From positions 124,001 to 188,000 of the forward strand of contig NZ_FYDG01000003.1 of the NCBI RefSeq assembly GCF_900187365.1: DNA of 64,000 nt, in the 5' to 3' direction. The translations under genes were made by a program, and so were the position numbers. Positions 37,044 through 46,600 of the stretch are shown here, in pieces. Below the pieces are notes generated by a model that worked only from the letters and a program-made list of their open reading frames with translations, searched no databases and was not told where the DNA came from. Origin of the DNA: Rhodoblastus acidophilus (GTDB lineage: Bacteria > Pseudomonadota > Alphaproteobacteria > Rhizobiales > Beijerinckiaceae). Positions within the stretch are counted from its first letter, which is position 1. Every line of letters begins with the position of its first letter.

Positions 37044-37074
37044 CTTCCCCTCTCCCTGTAAACGGGGAGGGGGG
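37044..37074. repeat. C/G-purine palindromic intergenic element, copy 2
   Basis: CCCCTCTCC-ctgtaaac-GGGGAGGGG lies between actP and the DUF294 gene. Its core including TGTAAA matches, in the opposite orientation, the element at 58047-58078. It may form a hairpin within the operon transcript. Confidence 0.6.
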
Positions 37075-37097
37075 AACATTTTCCCCAGAGATTTGCC

Positions 37098-38888
37098 ATG
37101 AGCGTGCTTCTCGACACGTCGGCGGCCCCGTTCGACCGGTTGACGCCGGACGAGGCCGAGGAACTGCAATCGGCGCTCGACATCCATTACTACCGGCCCG
37201 GCGCGACCATTCTCGCCGAGGGCGCCAAGCCCGAAGGGCTTTATCTCGTCGTCAAGGGCTGCGTCGAGGAGCGCCAGCAGGGCGAGCCGGTGGCCATGCT
37301 CGGCCCCAAGGATTTCTTCGACGCGCGCGCGGTGGTGCAGGGCGCCAGCGTCAGCGCCTTCGTCGCCACGGAAGAAACCCTCTGCGCCATCGCGCCGCGC
37401 GCCGAACTGGTGCGTCTGATCAACGCCAATCCGCGCTTCGGCGCCTTCTTCTATCTCGACATCACCCGAAAACTCGACGCGCTGGCCGGCGAGAGCGAAT
37501 CCAGCCAGTTCAGCTCGCTGATGCACGCGCGGGTGCGCGATTTGCAGATGGCGCCGGCTGTGGTGATCTCCGCGACCGAAAGCCTGAAGGCGGCTGGCGA
37601 AAAAATGCAGGCGATCGACTGCAACGCCCTGCTGGTGCGCGACGGCGAGCGGATGGGCATCGTCACCGGCATGAATCTCGCCAAGGCGGTGATCCTCAAG
37701 GACATGGCCACCGACGCGCCGGTGGGACGCATCGCCCATTTCGATCTGGTCGCGGTGACGCCCGACGATTTCGTTTCGCATGTGCTGTTGCTGATGACCA
37801 AGCACAACAAGCGCCGCGTCGTGGTGCGGCAGGACGACGCTTTTGTCGGCATTGTCGAGGACATCGACCTGCTCGGCCATTTCGCCGGCAATTCGCAACT
37901 GGTCTCCAACCGCATCGACCGCGCCGCCACGCTCGACGAACTCGCCGCCGCCGCCCGCCAGATCGCCGATCAGATCAAGCCGCTGCGCCGTCAGGGGGTG
38001 AAGGTGCAGGTGGTGGCGGAAATTGTCTCCGACCTCAACCGCCGTCTGTTCGCCAAACTGTTCGAGCTGACCTGCCCGCCGGAAATCGCCGGCAAAATCT
38101 GCCTGATCGTGATGGGCAGCGAGGGGCGCGGCGAGCAGACAGTGCGCACCGACCAGGACAACGGCCTGATCCTGGCGGAGCCGCTCGACCGCAGCCTGCT
38201 CGACAATTTCCGCGAAAGATTCTCAGCCGCGCTCCAAAAATTCGGCTTTCCGCCCTGTCCGGGCCATGTGATGGTCAGCAATCCGCTGTGGGTGCGCACC
38301 GTCGATGAATATGTCGCGGATTTCAGCCGCTGGACGGCGACGCCGGACAATGACTCCGCGATGAATGTCGCGATTTTCTATGACGCGACGGCGGTCGCCG
38401 GCGACGCCACGCTGCTGCTGGACGCTAAATGGGCGCTGCTGCAAAAGGCGCGCGGCGAGCGCGTTTTCCTCGCCCGCTTCGCCGCGGCGGTGCTGGCGTT
38501 CGAGCCGCCGATCGGTCTGTTCAACAATCTGAAACTGGCTGGCGGCGAGGGTCTCGACGTCAAGAAAGGCGGCATTTTCCCCATCGTCCACGGCGTGCGC
38601 GCGCTGGCGATCGAACAGGGGCTGGAGGAGACCAATACGTTCGAGCGCCTCGCCAAACTGGCGGAAAAGGGCCTGCTCAAGGAGGATTTCGCGCGAGGGC
38701 TCGCCCAGGCGCTCGACTATTTGCTGACGCTGCGGCTCGACGCGCAGCTCGCGGCCTCCGACGCCTCGAACCTGTACCGGCCCGGCGCGCTGACCAGCAT
38801 GGACCGCGACCTGCTGCGCGACTCGTTCCAGCAAGTGAAGCAATTGCGCGATCTGGTGCGCCGCCGCTTCAACCTCAACATGTTCTGA
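37098..38888 (+). CDS. Cyclic-nucleotide-binding, CBS and DUF294 nucleotidyltransferase protein
   Basis: Cytoplasmic 596-residue signalling protein. A cyclic-nucleotide-binding domain lies at about 10-130 (YYRPGATILAEGAKPEGLYL), a CBS pair at about 150-275, and a DUF294 nucleotidyltransferase domain at about 310-450 with MGSEGRGEQTVRTDQDNGL (the GSxGRxEQ and TDxD pattern). A DUF294 substrate-binding C-terminal domain completes it. The family commonly follows actP and precedes a 3'-5' exonuclease, as here, which suggests a role in regulating carbon uptake. The reaction is not known. Confidence 0.9.
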   Translation: MSVLLDTSAAPFDRLTPDEAEELQSALDIHYYRPGATILAEGAKPEGLYLVVKGCVEERQQGEPVAMLGPKDFFDARAVVQGASVSAFVATEETLCAIAPRAELVRLINANPRFGAFFYLDITRKLDALAGESESSQFSSLMHARVRDLQMAPAVVISATESLKAAGEKMQAIDCNALLVRDGERMGIVTGMNLAKAVILKDMATDAPVGRIAHFDLVAVTPDDFVSHVLLLMTKHNKRRVVVRQDDAFVGIVEDIDLLGHFAGNSQLVSNRIDRAATLDELAAAARQIADQIKPLRRQGVKVQVVAEIVSDLNRRLFAKLFELTCPPEIAGKICLIVMGSEGRGEQTVRTDQDNGLILAEPLDRSLLDNFRERFSAALQKFGFPPCPGHVMVSNPLWVRTVDEYVADFSRWTATPDNDSAMNVAIFYDATAVAGDATLLLDAKWALLQKARGERVFLARFAAAVLAFEPPIGLFNNLKLAGGEGLDVKKGGIFPIVHGVRALAIEQGLEETNTFERLAKLAEKGLLKEDFARGLAQALDYLLTLRLDAQLAASDASNLYRPGALTSMDRDLLRDSFQQVKQLRDLVRRRFNLNMF

Positions 38889-38898
38889 GGCGAAAAAC

Positions 38899-39567
38899 AT
38901 GCTGCGCTGGCTGATGCGGCAGATGGACAGGGTGGCGTTGCAGGACCGCTCCTACATGTTCCTGTTCGAGCCCGGCCCCGAGGGCGAATATGTCTCGATC
39001 GACTGCGAGACCACCGGCCTCGACCGCGGGCGCGACGAGATCATTTCGGTGGCGGCGATCCGCATCAAGGACGATCAGATTCTCGCCAGCGAAAGTTTTC
39101 GCGCCATCACCCGTCCGCGCTGCGCCATTTCGCCGGAGGCGATCAAGGTCCATGGTCTGCGCGAGCAGGATGTGGCGCAGGCCCCGATCATGAACGAGGT
39201 GCTGCCGGACCTGCTGCGTTTCATCGGCGGGCGCCCGCTGGTCGGCTATTACATCGCCTTCGACCTGGACATGCTCAACAAGCATGTGGCCGAACTGATC
39301 GGCGTCGAACTGCCCAACAAGACCGTGGAAGTGTCGAACATCTACTACGGCCTGAAATATGGCGACGCGCCGCCCGGCACCCAGGTCGATCTGAAGTTTT
39401 CCAGCATTTTGAGGGATTTGGGCCTGCCGCTGTTCAACCAGCACGACGCCCATTCCGACGCGCTGATGACGGCGATGATCTATGTCGCGCTGCGCGATCT
39501 CAAGGCGCGCGGCGTGCGGATCGCGCGTCCCCGCCACACGCCGACGCAGGACTATCCCGGAGGGTAG
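38899..39567 (+). CDS. 3'-5' exonuclease, DnaQ/epsilon-like
   Basis: The 222-residue protein is a DEDDh-type exonuclease. Exo I contains SIDCETTGLD (Asp and Glu), exo II IAFDLDML and exo III HDAHSDALMT (His and Asp). It is not the replicative epsilon subunit, given its short N-terminal arm (MLRWLMRQMDRVALQD) and its place in the actP-DUF294 cluster, 10 bases after DUF294. Confidence 0.92.
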   Translation: MLRWLMRQMDRVALQDRSYMFLFEPGPEGEYVSIDCETTGLDRGRDEIISVAAIRIKDDQILASESFRAITRPRCAISPEAIKVHGLREQDVAQAPIMNEVLPDLLRFIGGRPLVGYYIAFDLDMLNKHVAELIGVELPNKTVEVSNIYYGLKYGDAPPGTQVDLKFSSILRDLGLPLFNQHDAHSDALMTAMIYVALRDLKARGVRIARPRHTPTQDYPGG

Positions 39568-39631
39568 GACCCCCGGTTTCGCGGCGCAGAATCATGGTCT
39601 AGAAGCATTCCATTAACCATGGGAGCCCTCC

Positions 39632-40402
39632 TTGACCGACATCACCTTGTACGAACAGCGCGGCGAGATCGCCCATTTCGTCTTCAACCGGCCGCAGGCG
39701 CGCAACGCCCTGACGTTTGAAATGTACGAGCATCTTTATCAGGCGGTGCTCAGGGTCAATGAGGACAGGACCGTCAAGGCGCTGCTGATTTCCGGCGCCG
39801 GCGGAAAAGCTTTCGCGGCGGGCACCGACATCGCCGAATTCCGCGCGCTGAATTCGGACCAGGACTGCATCGACTACGAAACCAAGATCGAGCGCATCCT
39901 GTCGGCGCTGGAGCAGTGCCGCGTTCCGACCCTCGCCGCCATCGCCGGCGCCTGCACCGGCGGCGGGGCGGCCATCGCCGCCTGCTGCGACCTGCGTCTC
40001 GCCGCCAGCGACGCCAAATTCGGCTTCCCCATCGCGCGCACCCTGGGCAATTGCCTGTCGGTGGCCAATTACGGCCGTCTCGTCCATCTGATCGGCGCGG
40101 CGCGGGTGAAAGACCTGATCTTCACCGCGCGGCTGATCGGCGCCGAGGAAGCGCGGATGTTCGGGCTGGTCGGCGAGATCGTCGCGCCCGAGGCGCTGAT
40201 GGCCCGCGCCGAGGAACTGGCGAAGACGGTGGCGGGCCATGCGCCGCTGACGCTGTCGGCCACCAAACAGGCGCTGCTGCGCCTGCGCCCGCCGATGGAG
40301 ACCGGCGCCGATCTGGTGGTGATGTGCTACCGCAGCCAGGATTTTCAGGAGGGCATGGAGGCGTTTCTCGCCAAGCGCCCGCCCAACTGGACCGGCGCAT
40401 AA
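39632..40402 (+). CDS. Enoyl-CoA hydratase/isomerase family protein (TTG start)
   Basis: The 256-residue crotonase-fold enzyme has the oxyanion-hole segments AFAAGTDIAEFRAL and AGACTGGGAAIAACCDLRLA. The usual catalytic Glu of hydratases is not clearly placed, so hydratase, isomerase or another crotonase reaction are all possible. No ATG fits; the TTG at 39632-39634 has GGGAG 6 bases upstream. A hairpin follows at 40411-40433. Confidence 0.85.
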   Translation: MTDITLYEQRGEIAHFVFNRPQARNALTFEMYEHLYQAVLRVNEDRTVKALLISGAGGKAFAAGTDIAEFRALNSDQDCIDYETKIERILSALEQCRVPTLAAIAGACTGGGAAIAACCDLRLAASDAKFGFPIARTLGNCLSVANYGRLVHLIGAARVKDLIFTARLIGAEEARMFGLVGEIVAPEALMARAEELAKTVAGHAPLTLSATKQALLRLRPPMETGADLVVMCYRSQDFQEGMEAFLAKRPPNWTGA

Positions 40403-40789
40403 GCTGGCGACGCCTGGGCCGGAGGTCCAGGCGCTTCGTTGGGCGCGGGTGTGGTTTCGACCGTCGGTTTGGCGGCGCGCATCCGCGTCTCCCATGCAAC
40501 GCGTCAGCAATCCTTAAGTTTACGTGCGTAATAGATTCCGTTGGTCATCTGACTAACCAAAGTAATGCTGATTCCGTACGTCAGAATATGTTGAAATTCA
40601 CGATTAAAATACGATTAAGTTGCGGTGAATAATGTTTCGAATATGGTCGGCTCATGGAAGCTTTGCTTCACGATAAAAACGAAAAGCCAAGTTCTTTGGT
40701 TAATCGGCGACGCATATCGGCGCGCTGAAACGGAAACTCTGTTGAGTCCCGGCCCGAGATCTGCTTTCGACAGCGAGTTGAGAGTAACC
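40403..40789. other. Intergenic region upstream of XRE regulator 1
   Basis: This 387-base stretch starts with a hairpin (CGCCTGGGCC-gga-GGTCCAGGCG, 40411-40433, one G-T pair), probably ending the crotonase transcript. It then becomes AT-rich with a weak TTGGT...ACCAA dyad at 40541-40560. No gene is convincing; the in-frame extension of the regulator here lacks family similarity. Confidence 0.5.
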
Positions 40790-41167
40790 ATGATGCCTGA
40801 CATCAATCCCATCGATAAACATGTTGGCGGTCGCCTGAGGACTCTGCGCGAGGCGCGGGGACTGTCGCCGGAAGAACTGGTGCGCGCCGGCCGCCTCAGC
40901 ATCGACCGGCTCGAGCGGCTCGAGACCGGCCGCGAGCGTCTCAACGTCGACGACATGCGCCGCCTGTGCGACGTGCTCGGCGCCAGCCCGGCGGACTTCT
41001 TCGTCGGCCTCAATGACGGGGGCAGATCGGCGCCGCCCGGCGGCGATCTCTCGATTGAGGACGAGGGCCGGTTGCTGCTGGCCGACTTCCGCCGCATCGC
41101 CGATCCCAAAAAGCGCCGCATGCTGATGATGCTGGCTGGGGCCTTCGCTCAAGAGAACGCCAGGTGA
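40790..41167 (+). CDS. XRE-family transcriptional regulator 1
   Basis: The 125-residue DNA-binding protein has a helix-turn-helix at about 14-68 (LRTLREARGLSPEELVRAGR, then RLERLETGRERLNVDDMRRL) and a short C-terminal part ending KKRRMLMMLAGAFAQENAR. The chosen ATG at 40790 starts the conserved domain. Ribosome site is weak (GAGAG). Layout is like that of the second XRE gene at 55440. Targets unknown. Confidence 0.85.
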   Translation: MMPDINPIDKHVGGRLRTLREARGLSPEELVRAGRLSIDRLERLETGRERLNVDDMRRLCDVLGASPADFFVGLNDGGRSAPPGGDLSIEDEGRLLLADFRRIADPKKRRMLMMLAGAFAQENAR

Positions 41168-41257
41168 GACAACGCCAGGCGCGAAAATGCGAGTTGAGAA
41201 AATGCCAAGCGGGAAAGCGGCAAGGGAACGCCATGCCCGGCCGCTCCGCGTCTTGCA

Positions 41258-41286
41258 GCGGCCGCTCCGCGCTTGGGAGCGGCCGC
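41258..41286. terminator. Perfect 11-bp-arm GC hairpin downstream of XRE regulator 1
   Basis: GCGGCCGCTCC (41258-41268) pairs with GGAGCGGCCGC (41276-41286) across 7 bases. A partial direct copy of the left arm lies just before it. There is no T-tract. It is in the gap between the XRE gene and the small gene at 41407. Confidence 0.5.
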
Positions 41287-41304
41287 GATATCAAGACGCC
41301 CGGC

Positions 41305-41320
41305 CGCGGAAATTTCCGCG
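41305..41320. promoter_or_regulatory. Perfect 16-bp palindrome upstream of the small gene at 41407
   Basis: CGCGGAAATTTCCGCG reads the same on both strands with no central gap, 87 bases before the ATG. It looks like an operator for a dimeric repressor; the XRE protein encoded just upstream is one candidate. Confidence 0.45.
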
Positions 41321-41406
41321 ATCCGATCAAATTTTATTGAGTTTCTGAAAGCCGCCTTCGTCGCTAAGAGTCACGCTGTCGCCAATGCCAAAAGGTGGGG
41401 TGGATC

Positions 41407-41643
41407 ATGGCGCAACCGGTGTTTCAGACCAGCAATCTCGATGTCGCCTTGACCAAGGCGGAAGCCGGGTGCGACGTCGCCTATACCGGCCCGTTTGACG
41501 GCGTCTTCCGCTATGAAAGCGTGCGGCGCAAGGCGTTGCGCGCGCGAGAGAGCATCGCTCGCGCCACCGCCGCCGAAGATTTCCAGTGCGTCCTCGAACG
41601 CCTGGTCGAGGACGCCCGCCGCCAGAAGAGCGGGCTGAACTGA
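41407..41643 (+). CDS. Small conserved-looking cytoplasmic protein, function unknown
   Basis: The 78-residue protein MAQPVFQTSNLDVALTKAEA... has no membrane segment. Its C-terminal half is a charged helix (VRRKALRARESIARATAAED). I recognise no domain. It is convergent with the quinone oxidoreductase, 5 bases apart, and downstream of a palindrome. Confidence 0.55.
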   Translation: MAQPVFQTSNLDVALTKAEAGCDVAYTGPFDGVFRYESVRRKALRARESIARATAAEDFQCVLERLVEDARRQKSGLN

Positions 41644-41648
41644 CGGGT

Positions 41649-42644
41649 TCAGCGCCCCGTGGTGAGCACGATCTTGCCCAGGTGCGCCGAGCTTTCCATC
41701 AGCTCGTGCGCCTGACGCGCCTGATCGAGAGGGAAAGTCGCGTGCAGCCGGGGCGCGGCGGCGCCTGAATCCAGCAGCGGCCACACTTTTTCGCGCAACG
41801 CCGAGGCGATGGCGGCCTTGGCGGCCAGCGGGCGCGACCGCAGCGTGGAGCCGGTCAGCGTCAGCCGCTTCAGCATCACGCTCATGAAATCGAAATCCTT
41901 GACCTTCGATCCCTGCAGGAAGGCGATCTGCACCAGCCGTCCATCAGGCGCCAGCGCCTGGACATTGCGCTGCAGATAGGGGCCGCCCACCATATCCAGA
42001 ATGACATTCGCGCCCTTCTTGCCGGTCTTTTCCTTCACCACGGCGACGAAATCCTCGTCGCGATAGTTGATGGCGACGTCGGCGCCGAGGCCGAGGCAGA
42101 AATCGCATTTCTCCGGCGAACCCGCCGTGGCGAACACCCGCGCGCCAAAATGTTTCGCCAGCTGGATGGCGGTCGAACCGATGCCGCTGGAGCCGCCGTG
42201 AACCAGAAAAATCTCGCCGGGACGCAGCGCGCCCCGCGTAAACACATTGTCGTAAACGGTGAAAAACGTCTCGGGAACGCCGGCCGCCTCGATCAGCGAC
42301 AGCGGCGCGGGTTTCGTCAGGCAGAGCGCGGCCTCGGCCACGCAATAATCGGCGTAGCCGCCCGAGCCGACCAAAGCGCAGACCTCGTCGCCGGGACGCA
42401 GCGTCTCGACGCCTTCGCCCAGCGCGACGATGCGCCCGGCGATTTCAAGGCCGGGAATCTGGCTCTCGCCGGGGGGCGGCGGGTAAAGGCCGGCGCGCTG
42501 GATGCAGTCGGGCCGGTTGACGCCCGCCGCGACCACCTCCACCAGCACCTGTCCCGCCGCCGGGGCGGGGATTTCGGCCTGCCGCAGCCGGATCACTTCC
42601 GGGCCGCCGGCGCCCTCGAAAAACACTTCACGCATCAGCGACAT
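41649..42644 (-). CDS. NAD(P)H quinone oxidoreductase, zinc-independent MDR family
   Basis: The 331-residue medium-chain dehydrogenase/reductase has the N-terminal GroES-like fold (GVNRPDCIQRAGLYPPPPGE) and the Rossmann segment FLVHGGSSGIGSTAIQLAKH. It lacks the catalytic-zinc cysteine and histidine, so it belongs with QOR/PIG3-type NADPH:quinone reductases. Substrate is not deducible. It lies 7 bases after the TauE gene in the same direction, suggesting one transcript. Confidence 0.92.
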   Translation of the reverse strand: MSLMREVFFEGAGGPEVIRLRQAEIPAPAAGQVLVEVVAAGVNRPDCIQRAGLYPPPPGESQIPGLEIAGRIVALGEGVETLRPGDEVCALVGSGGYADYCVAEAALCLTKPAPLSLIEAAGVPETFFTVYDNVFTRGALRPGEIFLVHGGSSGIGSTAIQLAKHFGARVFATAGSPEKCDFCLGLGADVAINYRDEDFVAVVKEKTGKKGANVILDMVGGPYLQRNVQALAPDGRLVQIAFLQGSKVKDFDFMSVMLKRLTLTGSTLRSRPLAAKAAIASALREKVWPLLDSGAAAPRLHATFPLDQARQAHELMESSAHLGKIVLTTGR

Positions 42645-42651
42645 GGCGACC

Positions 42652-43401
42652 TCACAGGGTTTTCAGATAAAAATGCAGGCTGAGGACCAGCCCGATGCAG
42701 ATAACGAAAAGCCGGACATAAAGCGGCTTGATGCGCGACCCCGCATGGGCGCCGAGGAAGCCGCCCGCGATCGAGCCGGCGGCCATCACCACGGCCTCCA
42801 GCCAATAAATCTTGCCGGAAAACAGGAATACGCCGGTGGCGGTGAGGTTCATCAGCGTGGCCAGCGCCATTTTCAGGCTGTTCATCAGCAAGATGTCGCG
42901 CAGGCCGTAGAGCGTCAGCGCCGCCAGCATCAAAATGCCGATGCCGCCGCCGAAATAGCCGCCATAGATCGCAACGAACACCTGCGCCGTCAGCACGCCG
43001 GCGGCGCCGAGCAGCGGCTTGTCGGTCTGCTTCGGCATGAACATGCCAAAGGCGAACACCAGCGTCGCCCCGAGCAGCAGGAAGGGGACGAGTTTCGCGA
43101 ACACCTGTTCGGAGGTCGAAAGCAGCAGGATGGCGCCGAACAGGCCGCCGACCAGCGAAATCCAGGCGAGCTTGTGGCCGTCGATGCGGGGATCGTCGAG
43201 CGACTGCCGCAGCGTTTTGCGATAGGCGAACGTCGTGGCGACCTGGGCCGGGAACAACGCGAGCGTGCTGGTGGCGTTGGCGGCGATGGGCGAAAGGCCC
43301 GCGGCGATCAGCGAGGGGAAGGTCAAAAATGATCCGCCGCCCGCCAGCGCGTTGATGAAACCGGCGGCGAGCCCGGCGAGAAAGATCAGCAGCAACGACA
43401 T
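42652..43401 (-). CDS. TauE/SafE family sulfite/organic anion exporter
   Basis: The 249-residue polytopic inner-membrane protein has about eight helices and the two family repeats. It starts LLLIFLAGLAAGFINALAGG with the conserved NALAGGGSFLTFPSL loop and later has GGYFGGGIGILMLAALTL. The family exports sulfite or sulfoacetate-like anions; the actual substrate is unknown. Confidence 0.9.
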   Translation of the reverse strand: MSLLLIFLAGLAAGFINALAGGGSFLTFPSLIAAGLSPIAANATSTLALFPAQVATTFAYRKTLRQSLDDPRIDGHKLAWISLVGGLFGAILLLSTSEQVFAKLVPFLLLGATLVFAFGMFMPKQTDKPLLGAAGVLTAQVFVAIYGGYFGGGIGILMLAALTLYGLRDILLMNSLKMALATLMNLTATGVFLFSGKIYWLEAVVMAAGSIAGGFLGAHAGSRIKPLYVRLFVICIGLVLSLHFYLKTL

Positions 43402-43533
43402 TCGGGCGGCGAAGCTCCGGCGGGAAGGCGCCCTTTTCGGGCGGGGCGGGGCGGTTTCCCGCAGCTTTTAGGCTGTGCGCGGCCGGATGCGCAAGGGCCG
43501 GCGCGCATGGCGCCGCCGCGCGACGGTTGAATG

Positions 43534-43578
43534 TTTCACCCGGCCTGTTTAATCATCGGGTTCACCGGCCGGGTGAAA
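43534..43578. promoter_or_regulatory. Long inverted repeat upstream of the GH94 gene
   Basis: TTTCACCCGGCC (43534-43545) and GGCCGGGTGAAA (43567-43578) are perfect 12-base arms with a 21-base spacer. A third half-site, TTCACCGGCC, begins at 43561 and overlaps the right arm. The right arm ends 31 bases before the ATG. It could be an operator or a leader hairpin. Confidence 0.5.
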
Positions 43579-43609
43579 TTTCCGGCGATTCGAGACAGGC
43601 CCCGGCGAT

Positions 43610-46600
43610 ATGGCGAAAGCACAACAGGCGAGCGTAGCAAGAGTTTCTCCTCCCGCGCTCGGCGCCTTGCGGGCCTTCAGCGCCTTCGCGCTGGTGTTCG
43701 CGCTCAGCCGCCTGCTGGAGGGCGGCGCCGAGAACGCCGGCGTCGCGGCCGCGCTCGGCGCCCTGGCGCTGCAGGGCTTCGCCATCGCCGTCACGGGCAA
43801 ACGGGAGCGCCTCGGCCATCTCGGGCTCGACGGCCTCGCCCTGTTCGCCTTCGGCCTCGCCAGCGCGCCGCAGCTCAAAATCTGGGCGGCGCCGCAAACG
43901 CTGGCCGACCTGTTCCAGATGACGCCGATCGGCGCCGGCCTCGCCATCGTGCTCTATTTCGCCGTCGCCCTGCGCGGCCTTTCGCTGGAGGGCCGGCGTC
44001 CCGCCTTTGCCGTCAGCCTCGCGCTGCTGGCGCTGCCCTTCGTGTTCAACCTGCTGCTGGCGCTGGGTTCGCCGCTGTTCGACAGGGCGGCGGCGGCGCT
44101 GCCGCTTCCGGCGTCCGTCGCGCTGGCCGGCTTGCGCGGCGCGGCTTTGTTCGTCGTCAACGAGGCGTTTGTGCTCGGCGCCTGCCTCGCCATGGGCCGC
44201 CGCGCCTCGCGCGACCCGCGCCTGCACGCGCTGCTGCTCGTTGCGGCGGCCGGCGCGGCGGCGACGCCCATCCTGGCCGAATTCGGCACGACCGCGTTGG
44301 TGGCGCATCTTGTGACCCCGCTCGACATTGTCGCCGCCGCGCTGGCCGCGGCGCTCGCGCAGGCCGGGCTGTGGGGCGAGGTCTATCTCGTCACCTCCGT
44401 GCTCGGCGACATTCTGCATGGCGCGCCGCCGGTCGCGCCGCGGCTTGAGGCGACGCTGCGCTCCGGCGCGGCCAAGGGCGCGATGTTTGGCGGCGTGTTC
44501 ATGGCGCTGCTGCTGACGGCGGCGGCGCTGGCGCAGGCGCCGCAGGCGTTCGGCGACGCGCTCAACGGGTTTTCGGGCGTCGCGGCCTGGCTGGCCGCCG
44601 CCGCGCTCGGCGCCGCGCTGTTCCCGATGGGCCGCGCGATTCTGGAATCGACCGACGCCACCCCGCCTTTCCCCAGGCGCCTGCTGGCCGCCTATCGCGC
44701 CGCGCCCAATTACGCCGCCGGCGCGGTGGCCGGCGCCGGCATGTTCTACGCTTTCTCTCAGGCCCTTCCGGCCGCCGGCGCCGCCGAGCGGTTCGGGCTG
44801 GGCTTCGCCATCGGCGCGGCGTCCTATGTCGCGGCGCTGCTCTACGCAGATCTCGCAGAAATCGGCGCCGGCCTGCGCGCCCGCCCGCGTCCCTGGCGTC
44901 CCTACGCGCTGGGCGTGCTGCTCGGCGGCGTGCTCGGCGGCGCCATCGGCTGGTATTTCGACCAGGGCCAGCTCGAGGTCGTGCTGGCGCATTTCCGCGA
45001 GCATGTGGCGATCAACAATCTCGCGGCGGGGCGCGCCGACACGCATTATGTGATCACCCCGTTCTTCTCCAAATGGGGTGCGACCGACCTCGGAATCGTC
45101 ACCGGCGGCGTCAAGCTGTTCTATCTGGAATCGCTGTCCGGCGTGATCCAGTGGGTGTTCGCCGCGCCGCTGTTCAGCGTCAACCTGTTCTTGCTCACCG
45201 CGCTGCTGACGCGCAGCACGGCGCCAATCAAGCGGCTGTTCAGCATGGAAGGCCTGAGCGGCCTCGCCGACAATGCGGTGGTGGTGCTGCGCTGGGGCCT
45301 GTGGATGGCGCCGATCATCTACGCCTTCCTGAAGGTCGCGCCCGATCCGCAATGGTACAATCAGGACGGCCTCGTTCGCTCGGCGGTCGCCAGCGTGATG
45401 GCGGCGACGCTTCCCGACGGGCAATTCCGCGACTGGAGCCTCGCGATCTTCACCGCGCTGCTCACCTATGACTGGCTGCGCGTGCTGATCTGGTTCGATC
45501 ACATGGGCCTGCGCGTCGCCACCCTGGTCAACCTGTCCTTCGTGGGCGGCGACATGGCCGACGGCGCCGCCGCGCGCTTCCTCGGCGCGCGCGGCAACGC
45601 CCGCGCCATTCCCGAAGCCATCCGCCGCTTCGGCACCTGGGCGCCGCTGCTGATTCCGTTCTACATCCCGCGCGGCGCCGAATGGGACAAGGCCTGGAGC
45701 GGCGCCGAAATCGCGGCGCGCGCGCCGATGCCGCCGCTGGTCGATCTCGCGCTCGGCTATGCGCTGGCCGCGCTCGGCGTTGCCGCCGCGCTCGGCCTGT
45801 TCCTGCTGATGCGGCCGAAGCCGCAGGCGTCGGGCGCCCGCGAGCAGATCGCCAATGGCCTGCTGACGCTGGAGTTCTACGGCAGCGGCGAAGGCCATTA
45901 CCGCGTCGAGAGCGCGGCCCGGCGCGGCGCGCCTGTCGACATGACCCGCGCGCCCGACGATCCGATGCTGCCGCGCGGCGCCTTCTTCTATTTTCTTGAG
46001 CCCTCGAGCGGGACTCAGGACGCCTCAGGCGGAAACCTGTGGTCGCTGACCGCCGCGCCGACCCGCGTCGGCTTCGGCGCGCTGGAGGCGACGTCGCCGA
46101 CCCTGGCGCAGGCGCGCGGCGAAATCTACGGCCTGCGCTGCGAAACCCGGATCGAAATGGTCGAGGGCGAGGCTTTGGCGCTCACCCGCTTAAAAATCGC
46201 CAACACCGGCGCGCTGCCGAGAAAATTCCGCATTTGCAGCTATCGCGACCTCGTGATGAACGAGGGCGGCGTGGAGCGCCGCGACGCCGCCTATAACGCC
46301 TTGCATGTCGGCACGACCTTTGTGCGCGGCCTCGGCGCGCTGCTGTTCCGCAACCGCCTGCTCAAGAACCAGACCGGCGATTTCGCCGCGAAACGGCTGT
46401 CGCGCGAGATCGCCTATCACGCGGTTCACGAGCGCAAGGGCGTGCGCCTCGTCGGCTACGAGGACGTGCGCGCGCGCTTCTTCGGCCTCGGCCAGCGCCG
46501 CGACCCCGACGCCTTGCTGCAAAACCTCGCGTTGCGCGATCCCGCCGACGAGGGCTTGCTGTATGGCTTCGATCCGTGCGCGGCGCTGATGGTCGAGGTG

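Noticed and set aside
37044-37074. CRISPR-like repeat array
   Set aside because: The three related palindromes are tens of kilobases apart with no spacers and no cas genes.
35322-37898. 858-codon minus-strand frame opposite actP and the DUF294 gene
   Set aside because: Composition is Arg/His/Asp-rich without hydrophobic core pattern, and both plus-strand genes are secure.
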